From Acidobacteriota bacterium (GTDB lineage Bacteria > Acidobacteriota > Holophagae > Acanthopleuribacterales > Acanthopleuribacteraceae): 64,000 nt of DNA. A program made the translations under genes and the position numbers. The notes beneath the pieces are model-generated. The model made no database searches. It saw only the letters and a program-made list of their open reading frames with translations, and was not told the DNA's origin. Positions 16,553-23,753 of this stretch are shown here, piece by piece (the first letter of the stretch is position 1; each line of letters opens with the position of its first letter). The DNA lies in NCBI GenBank assembly GCA_020637335.1, contig JACJWC010000006.1, positions 186,001 through 250,000 of the forward strand, given 5' to 3'.

Positions 16553-17941
16553 ATCTGCGGGGTGATGGGTCGCTTGGGCCAGCCACTGATCCAAATAAAC
16601 CAATCCCGATGCGGTATCCGCAAAAGCGCCTTCAAGCTGGGCTTCCAAACAATGGGCCAAAACGGTTTTGAAATGAGGGCCCGGTTTAATGCCGCGTTCA
16701 ATGAGGTGACGACCCATGATGAGGCTTTGAGGCGGTTGATTCTCGACGCCCAGCGCGCGTGCCCGCTCGAGCAACCAGGTACCCGCTGCAAAGGGTTGTT
16801 GGCCAATGGGTGGCCGACCTGCATGATCAGCTTGAGCCACACGCACCAGTCGATCAATCCGTTTTACCTCCATGGCCAGCCGGCGGATGGCTGAATCGGG
16901 TGCCTGTTCCTTGAAGTAATAAAAGGGCACAAGGTGATTGGCCACCAGCGGAGTGACTTGTTCAATCAGCTCGGTTTGACGGGTCAACCGAGCCAAAAGG
17001 GTTTGGGTCGGCTCTACCCCTTTTTGGCCGTGGTTCGGTGCGCGCCAGGTGCCCGAAACCTCTTTGGTCGCCTGCGGTTTGCCCAGGTCATGGCAAAGAC
17101 AGGCCCAGCCCACCACCAAATCTTCCCAAGGATCCCCCATTCGGGCACTGGCAAAGGCATCCATGACGGAAAGTGTATGGTTCCAAACATCGCCTTCCGG
17201 GTGCAACTCCTCATTTTGCGGACAACCAATCAGGCGCTGAAATTCCGGAAAAAGCGCGATCCACCCCGTGTCCACAAGAAATTGAAGGCCCCGACTCGGC
17301 TCAAGTCCTTGCAGGATCAACTTGCGAAATTCTTCGAAGATGCGTTCGGCTGTCAGGTGCGTCCAATCGATTTGCCGACATAAGGCCAATGTGTCCGGAT
17401 GACAGGTGAGACGGAAGCGAGCCAGCAATTGCATGCCCCGAAGCACCCGCAACGGATCCTCACAGAAGCGATGGGAGACGTGGCGCAATTGACGCGCGTT
17501 TAAGTCTGCTAGGCCACCAACAGGATTCAGAACGGTTTGATTTTCGAGATCAAAATACAACGCGTTGATGGTGAAATCACGCCGTAGGGCCGCCTCTTCA
17601 AGCGACATGTTGGGATCAGAGTCCACCTCAAAGCCGCGATGGCCAACCCCAGACTTGCGCTCGCGCCTGGGAATGGAAATATCAATGGGGTAACCTTTCA
17701 CTTTTAAAATGCCAAAGGATTTTCCGACCAAATCCACATCCAGTAGGCCAGCCACCAATTGGGTCAGGCTCGCCCAATCCAGACCAAAAACTTCAATATC
17801 CAAATCCTTGATGGCCTGACCCCATAACCCGTCGCGAACACACCCGCCCACCAAATACGGCCGGCCACCTTGCGCTAAAAGTAGCGCGACAAGGCTATCA
17901 ATGACTGCACGGAGTTGCGGGTCCTGAATGTGATTGAGCAA
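16532..17941 (-). CDS. cca: CCA-adding tRNA nucleotidyltransferase with HD domain
   Basis: Adds or repairs the 3'-CCA end of tRNA. The class II nucleotidyltransferase head shows YLVGGCVRDGLWG and DLDIEVFG, then RRDFTINAL, and the arm motif EDPLRVLRGMQ. A C-terminal HD phosphohydrolase-like region has HPEGDVWNHTLSVMD and CHDLGKP. The 469-residue length suits the Cca/poly(A) polymerase family. The TTG start follows GAGGTGGGG, and no closer ATG fits the family. A TATAAT box is present 30 bases upstream. The pure CCA-adding versus A-adding class cannot be settled from sequence alone. Confidence 0.92.
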   Translation of the reverse strand: MLNHIQDPQLRAVIDSLVALLLAQGGRPYLVGGCVRDGLWGQAIKDLDIEVFGLDWASLTQLVAGLLDVDLVGKSFGILKVKGYPIDISIPRRERKSGVGHRGFEVDSDPNMSLEEAALRRDFTINALYFDLENQTVLNPVGGLADLNARQLRHVSHRFCEDPLRVLRGMQLLARFRLTCHPDTLALCRQIDWTHLTAERIFEEFRKLILQGLEPSRGLQFLVDTGWIALFPEFQRLIGCPQNEELHPEGDVWNHTLSVMDAFASARMGDPWEDLVVGWACLCHDLGKPQATKEVSGTWRAPNHGQKGVEPTQTLLARLTRQTELIEQVTPLVANHLVPFYYFKEQAPDSAIRRLAMEVKRIDRLVRVAQADHAGRPPIGQQPFAAGTWLLERARALGVENQPPQSLIMGRHLIERGIKPGPHFKTVLAHCLEAQLEGAFADTASGLVYLDQWLAQATHHPADLSDRGS

Positions 17942-17970
17942 TTCCCCACCTCAAATCAAAGGCCAGGTCC

Positions 17971-17999
17971 ATTATAGCCAAGCGTATGGCTGGCAATAA
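17971..17999 (-). promoter_or_regulatory. Probable sigma70 promoter of cca
   Basis: On the minus strand TTATTG, a 17-base spacer and a perfect TATAAT lie about 30 bases before the cca start. The -10 is ideal and the -35 is weak. Confidence 0.5.
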
Positions 18000-18072
18000 A
18001 AATTGGGTTGACACCAAATATGCCCGGGATCACGTCCTGTTTGGGATAGAATGGGTTGGCAATAGGAGCTTT

Positions 18073-19113
18073 ATGAACGAACCGCCTCCATTTCCCGCAT
18101 TTCATTTTACGCGCCCCTCAGGGCCCGGTTTTGCGATCGTCAGCGAAGGCTGCGCCGCCGCGAACGAATGGATGGCTTTTTACATGCTTCGCTTGCTGGA
18201 ATCTTTGGATTTAAAAGATTTAGCAAGCACACATTGGTTCAGTTTGTGGCGCGATGCATACCTGCGTTTCTACCAACCGATTTTTGCCGCGTACACCTAC
18301 ACTTTGTCTGAAGGCAGAACCTGCCTTTTGGCCAAAGAGCCCAGTGCCGACCGGGTATTGGCCCTTTTTGACACCGTTCAAGCGGCTCTACCCGATTTGC
18401 TCAATGGACGACCCATTGAGGACCTGTTATTGGCCTCCGAAAACATCCCGCTTTGGGAACGTTATTTCAATATCGAGAATCAGCTGTACCAGATGAACAA
18501 CCAGTGGTTGGCTCAATGCATTCAACCCCTTGTAAAGCCTGGAGATGTGCTCTTGGAAGTAGGCGGTGGATTTGGTTCAGCGGCTCTGACCCTTGCCCGG
18601 ACCCTGACCCCGACGCAAAGAGAACAAGCGCATTTGGTTTTCAGTGAAATCGTGCCTTTTTTCATGAGTCGCGCGCGCCGTGCTTTGGGCGGCCAGTTTG
18701 CCAAGATCGATTACAAAATGCTGGATCTGAACCATATCAACGAACCGCCGAGTCCCGGCCAATTCGACCTGATTTACGGGGTAAACGTCTTACATGTAGC
18801 CCAAGACCTCGAATCAACCTTGGCCACGCTTTACCAATGGCTCCAGCCGGGCGGATCTTTGGTTTTTTCTGAAGCGGTTCGCCCATTCATAGACGTTCCA
18901 ATCTATCCGGAGATGGTCTTTGGCTTTTTCCGTGATTTTCATCAGGTCCATCTCAGTGATTTACGTCCCAAAGGTGGATTTCTGACGCAAGACCATTGGA
19001 AGGCTTTGCTGGTGCACCAGGGCTTCCAGGTGGATACCTGGCCAAAATCTGAGCTTGGTCCTGAATATCCCTTTATCTATTCGACCTGTCTCGTCGCCCA
19101 AAAGCCCAAATGA
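18073..19113 (+). CDS. Class I SAM-dependent methyltransferase
   Basis: A 346-residue protein with an N-terminal helical part and a Rossmann-type methyltransferase domain. Motif I is LLEVGGGFGSAA near residue 160, an acidic strand end reads FSEIVP, and FDLIYGVNVLHV with LQPGGSLVFSEA is typical of small-molecule and secondary-metabolite methyltransferases. The substrate is unknown. The ATG at 18073 follows AGGAGC; a frame 29 codons longer lacks a site. The stop overlaps the next gene by four bases. It is unclear whether the gene is linked to the Rieske pair, which begins about 520 bases past its stop. Confidence 0.8.
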   Translation: MNEPPPFPAFHFTRPSGPGFAIVSEGCAAANEWMAFYMLRLLESLDLKDLASTHWFSLWRDAYLRFYQPIFAAYTYTLSEGRTCLLAKEPSADRVLALFDTVQAALPDLLNGRPIEDLLLASENIPLWERYFNIENQLYQMNNQWLAQCIQPLVKPGDVLLEVGGGFGSAALTLARTLTPTQREQAHLVFSEIVPFFMSRARRALGGQFAKIDYKMLDLNHINEPPSPGQFDLIYGVNVLHVAQDLESTLATLYQWLQPGGSLVFSEAVRPFIDVPIYPEMVFGFFRDFHQVHLSDLRPKGGFLTQDHWKALLVHQGFQVDTWPKSELGPEYPFIYSTCLVAQKPK

Positions 19114-19520
19114 TCCTTGGGCTTCTCTTCTGGTTGGGCATGTCGGGCGACTGGACCGATCTGCTGGCCACCCAGTCTGAAGCCAATGGTCAAATTACCC
19201 AGGTCCAAGCCCGATTGATTCAGCCCGATTTGCTTGAACTTGAAATTTTGATTTTTGAACCCGATCGCCCAAATGAAAAATTAACCGATCGCCGCCTGAT
19301 CGCATGCAACGCCATCCGCGCTTGGGATTGGCTCAGTTTGGATCCCAGACAGGGCCTTCACCTCAAAATTGTCGTTACACGCGGAAAGGATAGTCCGACC
19401 CAGTTCGATGGTTTGCCCGGATTGGATCAAGTTTTTACCATCCTGGTGGGGCCTTACCCAAAAGATCGTGTAACCGCCATTGAACAATCCTTTGCACAAT
19501 TCGCCCAATGCCAACCCTGA
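19110..19520 (+). CDS. Small exported protein of unknown function
   Basis: A 136-residue protein that I do not recognise. It begins with a short hydrophobic leader (MILGLLFWLG) without basic residues and is otherwise soluble, with alternating beta-type segments such as LELEILIFEPD and HLKIVVTRG. The stop codon of the methyltransferase overlaps its start by four bases (ATGA), which indicates translational coupling. It may be periplasmic. No catalytic motif is evident. Confidence 0.65.
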   Translation: MILGLLFWLGMSGDWTDLLATQSEANGQITQVQARLIQPDLLELEILIFEPDRPNEKLTDRRLIACNAIRAWDWLSLDPRQGLHLKIVVTRGKDSPTQFDGLPGLDQVFTILVGPYPKDRVTAIEQSFAQFAQCQP

Positions 19521-19633
19521 ACCGAATCATTTGACGTAGAATAAGAATTAACGAATCACAGGTTAATCAATGCGGTTTTGGGAATGAATGCGAATTTTCT
19601 CGTGTTGTTCTCTCGTTTATCAGGGGGATTAGA

Positions 19634-21247
19634 ATGCAGAAAAAAGAAGTTGCAACTTGGTCGGAATTGAAGGACCGGGACCCGCATTACGCACTGGTAC
19701 AGGGCGTAGATTTAGTCGTCATTCGCTATGACGATAAGGTTAGCGTCTTATATGGACGTTGCCACCACCGCGGCGCCATCCTCGCCGATGGTCATATTGA
19801 AGGTCCCAATCTAATTTGTGGCGTACACGGCTGGGATTACCGCTACGACACCGGGATCAGTGAATACAATAACAGCGAACAGCTCAAATCGTTTAAGGCC
19901 TGGATTGAAGCTGACAAGGTTTGGGTCGACGCCGATGAGATTGCCGAGTGGGCGCTATTTAATCCCCAACCTTTTCGCCGGGATGCCTATCAAGGCACCT
20001 ACCAAGACACACATGGCAGCGAAGAAGAACCTTTTGTGGGCATGATCCATGAGCTTGCTGAATACGGTTTAACCCGCACCGGTCAGCATGGACCTTTGGC
20101 TGCTATGGGCGTGCCGCGCCAGGAATTACCGACTTGGGATGACCTTCAATTCGTGGTGGGTCAACTGAGTCGCTTCCCCCTTTTGGACGACGCCGAAGTC
20201 GACAGTCGCTTGGTTATCGGTCCTAGGGCCAAGAAACCGCTAACTTTACAAATTCCGCTTTTCGTTTCCGACATGAGTTTTGGTGCCTTATCCGAGGAAG
20301 CCAAAGTTGCCCTGGCCAAAGGTGCGGAATTAGCCGGCACCGGGATTTGTTCGGGTGAGGGTGGCATGTTGCCCGAGGAACAAGCTGCCAATTCGCGCTA
20401 CTTTTACGAACTTGCCAGCGCCCAATTCGGGTTCCAATGGGAAAAGCTCGACCGGGTCCAATCCTTTCATTTTAAAGGTGGACAAGGCTCCAAAACCGGC
20501 ACGGGTGGCCATTTACCCGGTCATAAAGTCAAAGGCAAAATCGCACAAATTCGCGGTTTAAAAGAAGGCCAGTCCGCGATAAGTCCGGCCTGTTTTCCCG
20601 GCTGGGATCACGCGCGATTCAAGGATTTTGCGGCGCAGGTCCGCGAGCGAACCGGTGGCATACCCATCGGATTCAAACTCTCGGCCCAACACATTGAGGC
20701 GGATATTCAAACCGCACTTGAAATTGGGGTTGACTACATCATTTTAGATGGACGCGGCGGCGGAACGGGCGCTGCCCCTACCTTGTTCCGCGACCACATT
20801 TCAGTTCCGACCATCCCCGCATTGGCGCGTGCCCGTCACTTCCTTGACACGAACGGGCATCGCGATATTACGCTGATCATTACAGGTGGTCTGCGCACCC
20901 CAGCCGATTTTGCCAAAGCCATGGCACTAGGCGCGGACGGGATTGCCATCTCCAATTCCGCACTCCAGGCCATCGGTTGCCTGGGCATGCGCGCCTGTCA
21001 CACCAATAATTGCCCCGTTGGTATTGCTACCCAAAAGGAACATTTACGTTCGCGCTTATTGGTCGATCACGCAGCCGAACGGCTGGCGCGTTTTATGACC
21101 AGCTGCGTTGATTTGATGAAAATCCTGGCCCGCGGCTGTGGGCACCACCGACTTAACCAGTTTTGCCTGGACGACCTCACCACCTGGAAACAAGAAATGA
21201 GCAACTTGTGTGGGGTCCGTTACGGCGGACTGAATGGCTGGAGGTAA
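19634..21247 (+). CDS. Rieske domain fused to glutamate-synthase-type FMN domain
   Basis: A 537-residue fusion. The N-terminal Rieske [2Fe-2S] domain has C43-x-H45 and C62-x2-H65 (CHHRG, CGVHGW). The remainder is the FMN-binding alpha/beta barrel of GltB-type glutamate synthase: GGQGSKTGTGGHLPG, FKLSAQH, DGRGGGTGAAP, ITGGLRTPADFAKA, and the 3Fe-4S motif C449-x5-C455-x4-C460 (CLGMRACHTNNC). The class II glutaminase domain and the C-terminal beta-helix domain of true glutamate synthase are absent. The expected role is redox chemistry on an amino or keto acid with electrons passing between Fe-S centres and FMN; the substrate is unknown. The next gene starts two bases after the stop. Confidence 0.9.
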   Translation: MQKKEVATWSELKDRDPHYALVQGVDLVVIRYDDKVSVLYGRCHHRGAILADGHIEGPNLICGVHGWDYRYDTGISEYNNSEQLKSFKAWIEADKVWVDADEIAEWALFNPQPFRRDAYQGTYQDTHGSEEEPFVGMIHELAEYGLTRTGQHGPLAAMGVPRQELPTWDDLQFVVGQLSRFPLLDDAEVDSRLVIGPRAKKPLTLQIPLFVSDMSFGALSEEAKVALAKGAELAGTGICSGEGGMLPEEQAANSRYFYELASAQFGFQWEKLDRVQSFHFKGGQGSKTGTGGHLPGHKVKGKIAQIRGLKEGQSAISPACFPGWDHARFKDFAAQVRERTGGIPIGFKLSAQHIEADIQTALEIGVDYIILDGRGGGTGAAPTLFRDHISVPTIPALARARHFLDTNGHRDITLIITGGLRTPADFAKAMALGADGIAISNSALQAIGCLGMRACHTNNCPVGIATQKEHLRSRLLVDHAAERLARFMTSCVDLMKILARGCGHHRLNQFCLDDLTTWKQEMSNLCGVRYGGLNGWR

Positions 21248-21249
21248 AC

Positions 21250-23178
21250 ATGAAATGGCATAAAGTAGCAAATACCAGCGATTTACCTGATGGACGGGTC
21301 ATTACCGTTCATGCCGATAATCACAGCTTTGCACTCTGTAGGGTCGGCGATCAATACGCCGCGTTGGATAACCGTTGCCCGCACCAAGGCGGCCCATTAG
21401 GTGAAGGTTCCATCGAAAAAGGTTGGTTGCGTTGCCCCTGGCACGGTTGGGATTTCGATCCACTGACTGGAAAACCACCCGGAGGGTATGACGATGGGGT
21501 GCCGTGTTTTCCCGTCGAAATCCGCTCAGACGGAATCTACATCGGTCTTGCTGAACGACCACCTGAGCCCGCGACCGTTTCAGATATCATGGTCGAAACC
21601 ATGCTCCGCTGGGGTGTCAAAACCGTTTTCGGAATGGTCGGTCACTCCAACTTGGGATTCGCTGAGGCCATGCGCAAAAAGGAAGAGGCCGGCCAGCTCC
21701 AATTTATCGGCATCCGCCACGAAGGCGCTGCAGCGTTTGCCGCAAGCGCCTATGCCAAGCTGACCGGTAAGCCGGCTGCTTGCTTTGCAATTGCAGGGCC
21801 CGGCGCGACCAACCTGTTAACGGGGTTGTGGGATGCGCGGGTCGATCGTGCGCCCGTTTTGGCCTTAACCGGTCAGGTTGATACACAAGTCCTTGGACCG
21901 GGCGCATTTCAGGAAGTCGACCTGAAATCCGCATTCCAAGGTGTCGCGGCCTGGAGCCAAACCGTATTACCCGGCAGCCGACACGCGGAACTCATGAACC
22001 TCGCGCTTAAAAATGCCATTCTGCAACGCCATGTGGCCCATTTGATTTTGCCCAACGAAGTTCAGGAAATGCCTGCTCCGGCCAATAGTAAAGCCGGTGG
22101 ACCGCAAGGCCGAATGGGGCACCCGGCCATCTTGCCAGATCCGCGCAGTATGGATGCGCTTCTCGAGAAATTGACCCAGTCCACCCGACCCGTTTTTATT
22201 GTGGGCCATGGTGCCCGGTTCCACATGGACGCCATTCAATCTCTGGCGGAAAAATGGAACGTGCCAATCCTAACAACCTTTAAAGGCAAAGGGCTTATCG
22301 CCGATCAGCATCCGCTGGCTTGCGGCGTTTTGGGGCGCAGTGGAACGCCTATCGCCAGTTACTTTATGAATGAATCCGATCTCTTATTTGTCTGGGGCGC
22401 TTCGTTTTCAAACCATACCGGTATCACGCCCAAGAAGCCAATCGTACAAATCGATTTTGACCCGATGGCACTCGGCAAGTTTCACCCGGTAGATGTGCCC
22501 GTTTGGGGTGAAATTGGCAGAGTTTGCGCGGACCTGAAACAGCGCAACCTGAAATTTTCTTTTGTCGATCAACGTCCGGAAATTGCTGAACGCTGGTCCA
22601 TTTGGCGCAATGAGAAACAACGCCGCGCCCAAGACCATCGCGGCAACGGTCTCAATTCAAGCGTTCTCTTCCAGATCCTGAGTGACCTGGCACCGGAGGA
22701 TGCGGTTATCGCTGTTGACGTCGGCAATAATGCCTATTCCTTTGGCCGTTACTTTGAGTGTAAACGCCAAAGTATCCTGATGTCGGGCTATCTCGGCTCG
22801 ATTGGGTTCGGTTTTCCCGCGGCCATGGGCGCCTGGACTGCAGAACCCCATCGAAAAATTATCGCTGTCACCGGCGACGGTGGATTTGCCCAATACATGA
22901 TGGAGCTTTTGACCGCGGTCAAGTATCAGATGAATATCACTCACATCCTGCTCAACAATGGGGAATTGGGCAAAATCTCAAAAGAACAGCGCGCCGACCA
23001 ATTACCGGTGTGGAAAACCCAATTACACAATCCCAACTTCGCAGAATACGCCAAAAACTGTGGCGCATGGGGCGAACGGGTCAGCAATCCAGAACACCTG
23101 GCAAAGGCGATGCAAGCAGCATTGGATGTCAAAGGACCTGCACTTTTAGAGGTAATGTGCGACGCCCAACTGATCTAA
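21250..23178 (+). CDS. Rieske domain fused to acetolactate-synthase/pyruvate-oxidase-type TPP enzyme
   Basis: A 642-residue fusion. The N-terminal Rieske domain has C43-x-H45 and C62-x2-H65 (CPHQGG, CPWHGW), exactly the positions found in the preceding protein. From about residue 110 it is a three-domain thiamine pyrophosphate enzyme: the activating Glu is E158 (RHEGAAAF), followed by AGPGATNLL, a central domain, and the TPP motif from G542-D543-G544 to N569-N570. Family members decarboxylate or ligate 2-oxo acids. A covalent Rieske domain suggests that electrons are drawn from the TPP intermediate. GGAGGTAAAC precedes the ATG at 21250. The gene is coupled to the preceding gene by a 2-base gap. 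The substrate is unknown. Confidence 0.9.
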   Translation: MKWHKVANTSDLPDGRVITVHADNHSFALCRVGDQYAALDNRCPHQGGPLGEGSIEKGWLRCPWHGWDFDPLTGKPPGGYDDGVPCFPVEIRSDGIYIGLAERPPEPATVSDIMVETMLRWGVKTVFGMVGHSNLGFAEAMRKKEEAGQLQFIGIRHEGAAAFAASAYAKLTGKPAACFAIAGPGATNLLTGLWDARVDRAPVLALTGQVDTQVLGPGAFQEVDLKSAFQGVAAWSQTVLPGSRHAELMNLALKNAILQRHVAHLILPNEVQEMPAPANSKAGGPQGRMGHPAILPDPRSMDALLEKLTQSTRPVFIVGHGARFHMDAIQSLAEKWNVPILTTFKGKGLIADQHPLACGVLGRSGTPIASYFMNESDLLFVWGASFSNHTGITPKKPIVQIDFDPMALGKFHPVDVPVWGEIGRVCADLKQRNLKFSFVDQRPEIAERWSIWRNEKQRRAQDHRGNGLNSSVLFQILSDLAPEDAVIAVDVGNNAYSFGRYFECKRQSILMSGYLGSIGFGFPAAMGAWTAEPHRKIIAVTGDGGFAQYMMELLTAVKYQMNITHILLNNGELGKISKEQRADQLPVWKTQLHNPNFAEYAKNCGAWGERVSNPEHLAKAMQAALDVKGPALLEVMCDAQLI

Positions 23179-23185
23179 CTAAAAA

Positions 23186-23219
23186 CAGGGGTTATCCAAC
23201 AACAACGGGTAACCCCCTG
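23186..23219 (+). terminator. Inverted repeat after the Rieske-TPP gene
   Basis: CAGGGGTTA and TAACCCCCTG, 15 bases apart, form a stem with one bulged C. It lies just past the stop codon. No T-run follows, so it may stabilise the 3' end or act as a weak terminator. Confidence 0.5.
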
Positions 23220-23562
23220 ATTAGTAGGCGTAAACCAGGAATGTGTCACCTAAAGGCGAAACTCCCGAGGTCTTATTCATTAAACCACAAATGAGGACCG
23301 CACAAGCAAAAAGCTCGGTAAAACCACCGTCAATCCAAATTGCCGGGACCACCAACCGAGCCACGAGAACCGGGGAAGTTAAAATTTTTCAAATTTGTAA
23401 AACAGATCACAGCTTTCTTAACACCGGAAATTGAAATTAGGTTAGAATAATGTTGTATTGCTAATACACGGTTCACATTATTCCACTGATGTGGCTCGTG
23501 GACGACGCAACCCAACTCACCTTAGGTTTGTCCTTGGTGTGGTTTGTTATGCAGGAAAGTAG
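23220..23562. other. Intergenic stretch without a convincing gene
   Basis: AT-richer sequence of about 340 bases. Reading frames here are short, lack ribosome sites and have unnatural composition. A possible promoter for the small downstream gene is TTAACA (23418-23423) with TAGAAT (23443-23448), but the 19-base spacing is long. I see no RNA gene or mobile-element ends. Confidence 0.5.
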
Positions 23563-23727
23563 ATGGTCACCAGTAATCGCGTTCATCCAACCATACAATC
23601 GGGGTCATGGGTCATGTTCGGCGGCCAGCAATGGCGGGTAGTCAGCCAAGAAGGGGCTACCATTTTCCTGAAACGGTCCAACATTCGCATTCGAACGTTG
23701 GTCCAGTTGGTTTTACCCCTCGGCTAA
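23563..23727 (+). CDS. Probable 54-residue small protein
   Basis: ATG at 23563 follows AGGAAAGT, and the frame encodes 54 residues before TAA. The composition is natural: a beta-rich core (WVMFGGQQWRVVSQEG, then ATIFLKR) and a basic, hydrophobic tail ending LVQLVLPLG. The pattern of a glycine turn, WRVV and later hydrophobic strand could be a small SH3-like or KOW-like barrel, but I cannot assign a family. It lies between the Rieske pair and the convergent ALDH gene. It could be spurious. Confidence 0.45.
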   Translation: MVTSNRVHPTIQSGSWVMFGGQQWRVVSQEGATIFLKRSNIRIRTLVQLVLPLG

Positions 23728-23753
23728 AAACTGGCTGGCCTGTATTTCCGAAA

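Noticed and set aside
18006..18045. TTGACA as a -35 box upstream of the methyltransferase gene
   Set aside because: No -10-like sequence occurs at 15-19 bases; the nearest TAGAAT is about 35 bases away.
23243..23434. Small plus-strand frame of 63 codons after the Rieske-TPP gene
   Set aside because: It starts at GTG without a good ribosome site, and the composition looks random (Thr, Lys, Ser-rich, no hydrophobic core).
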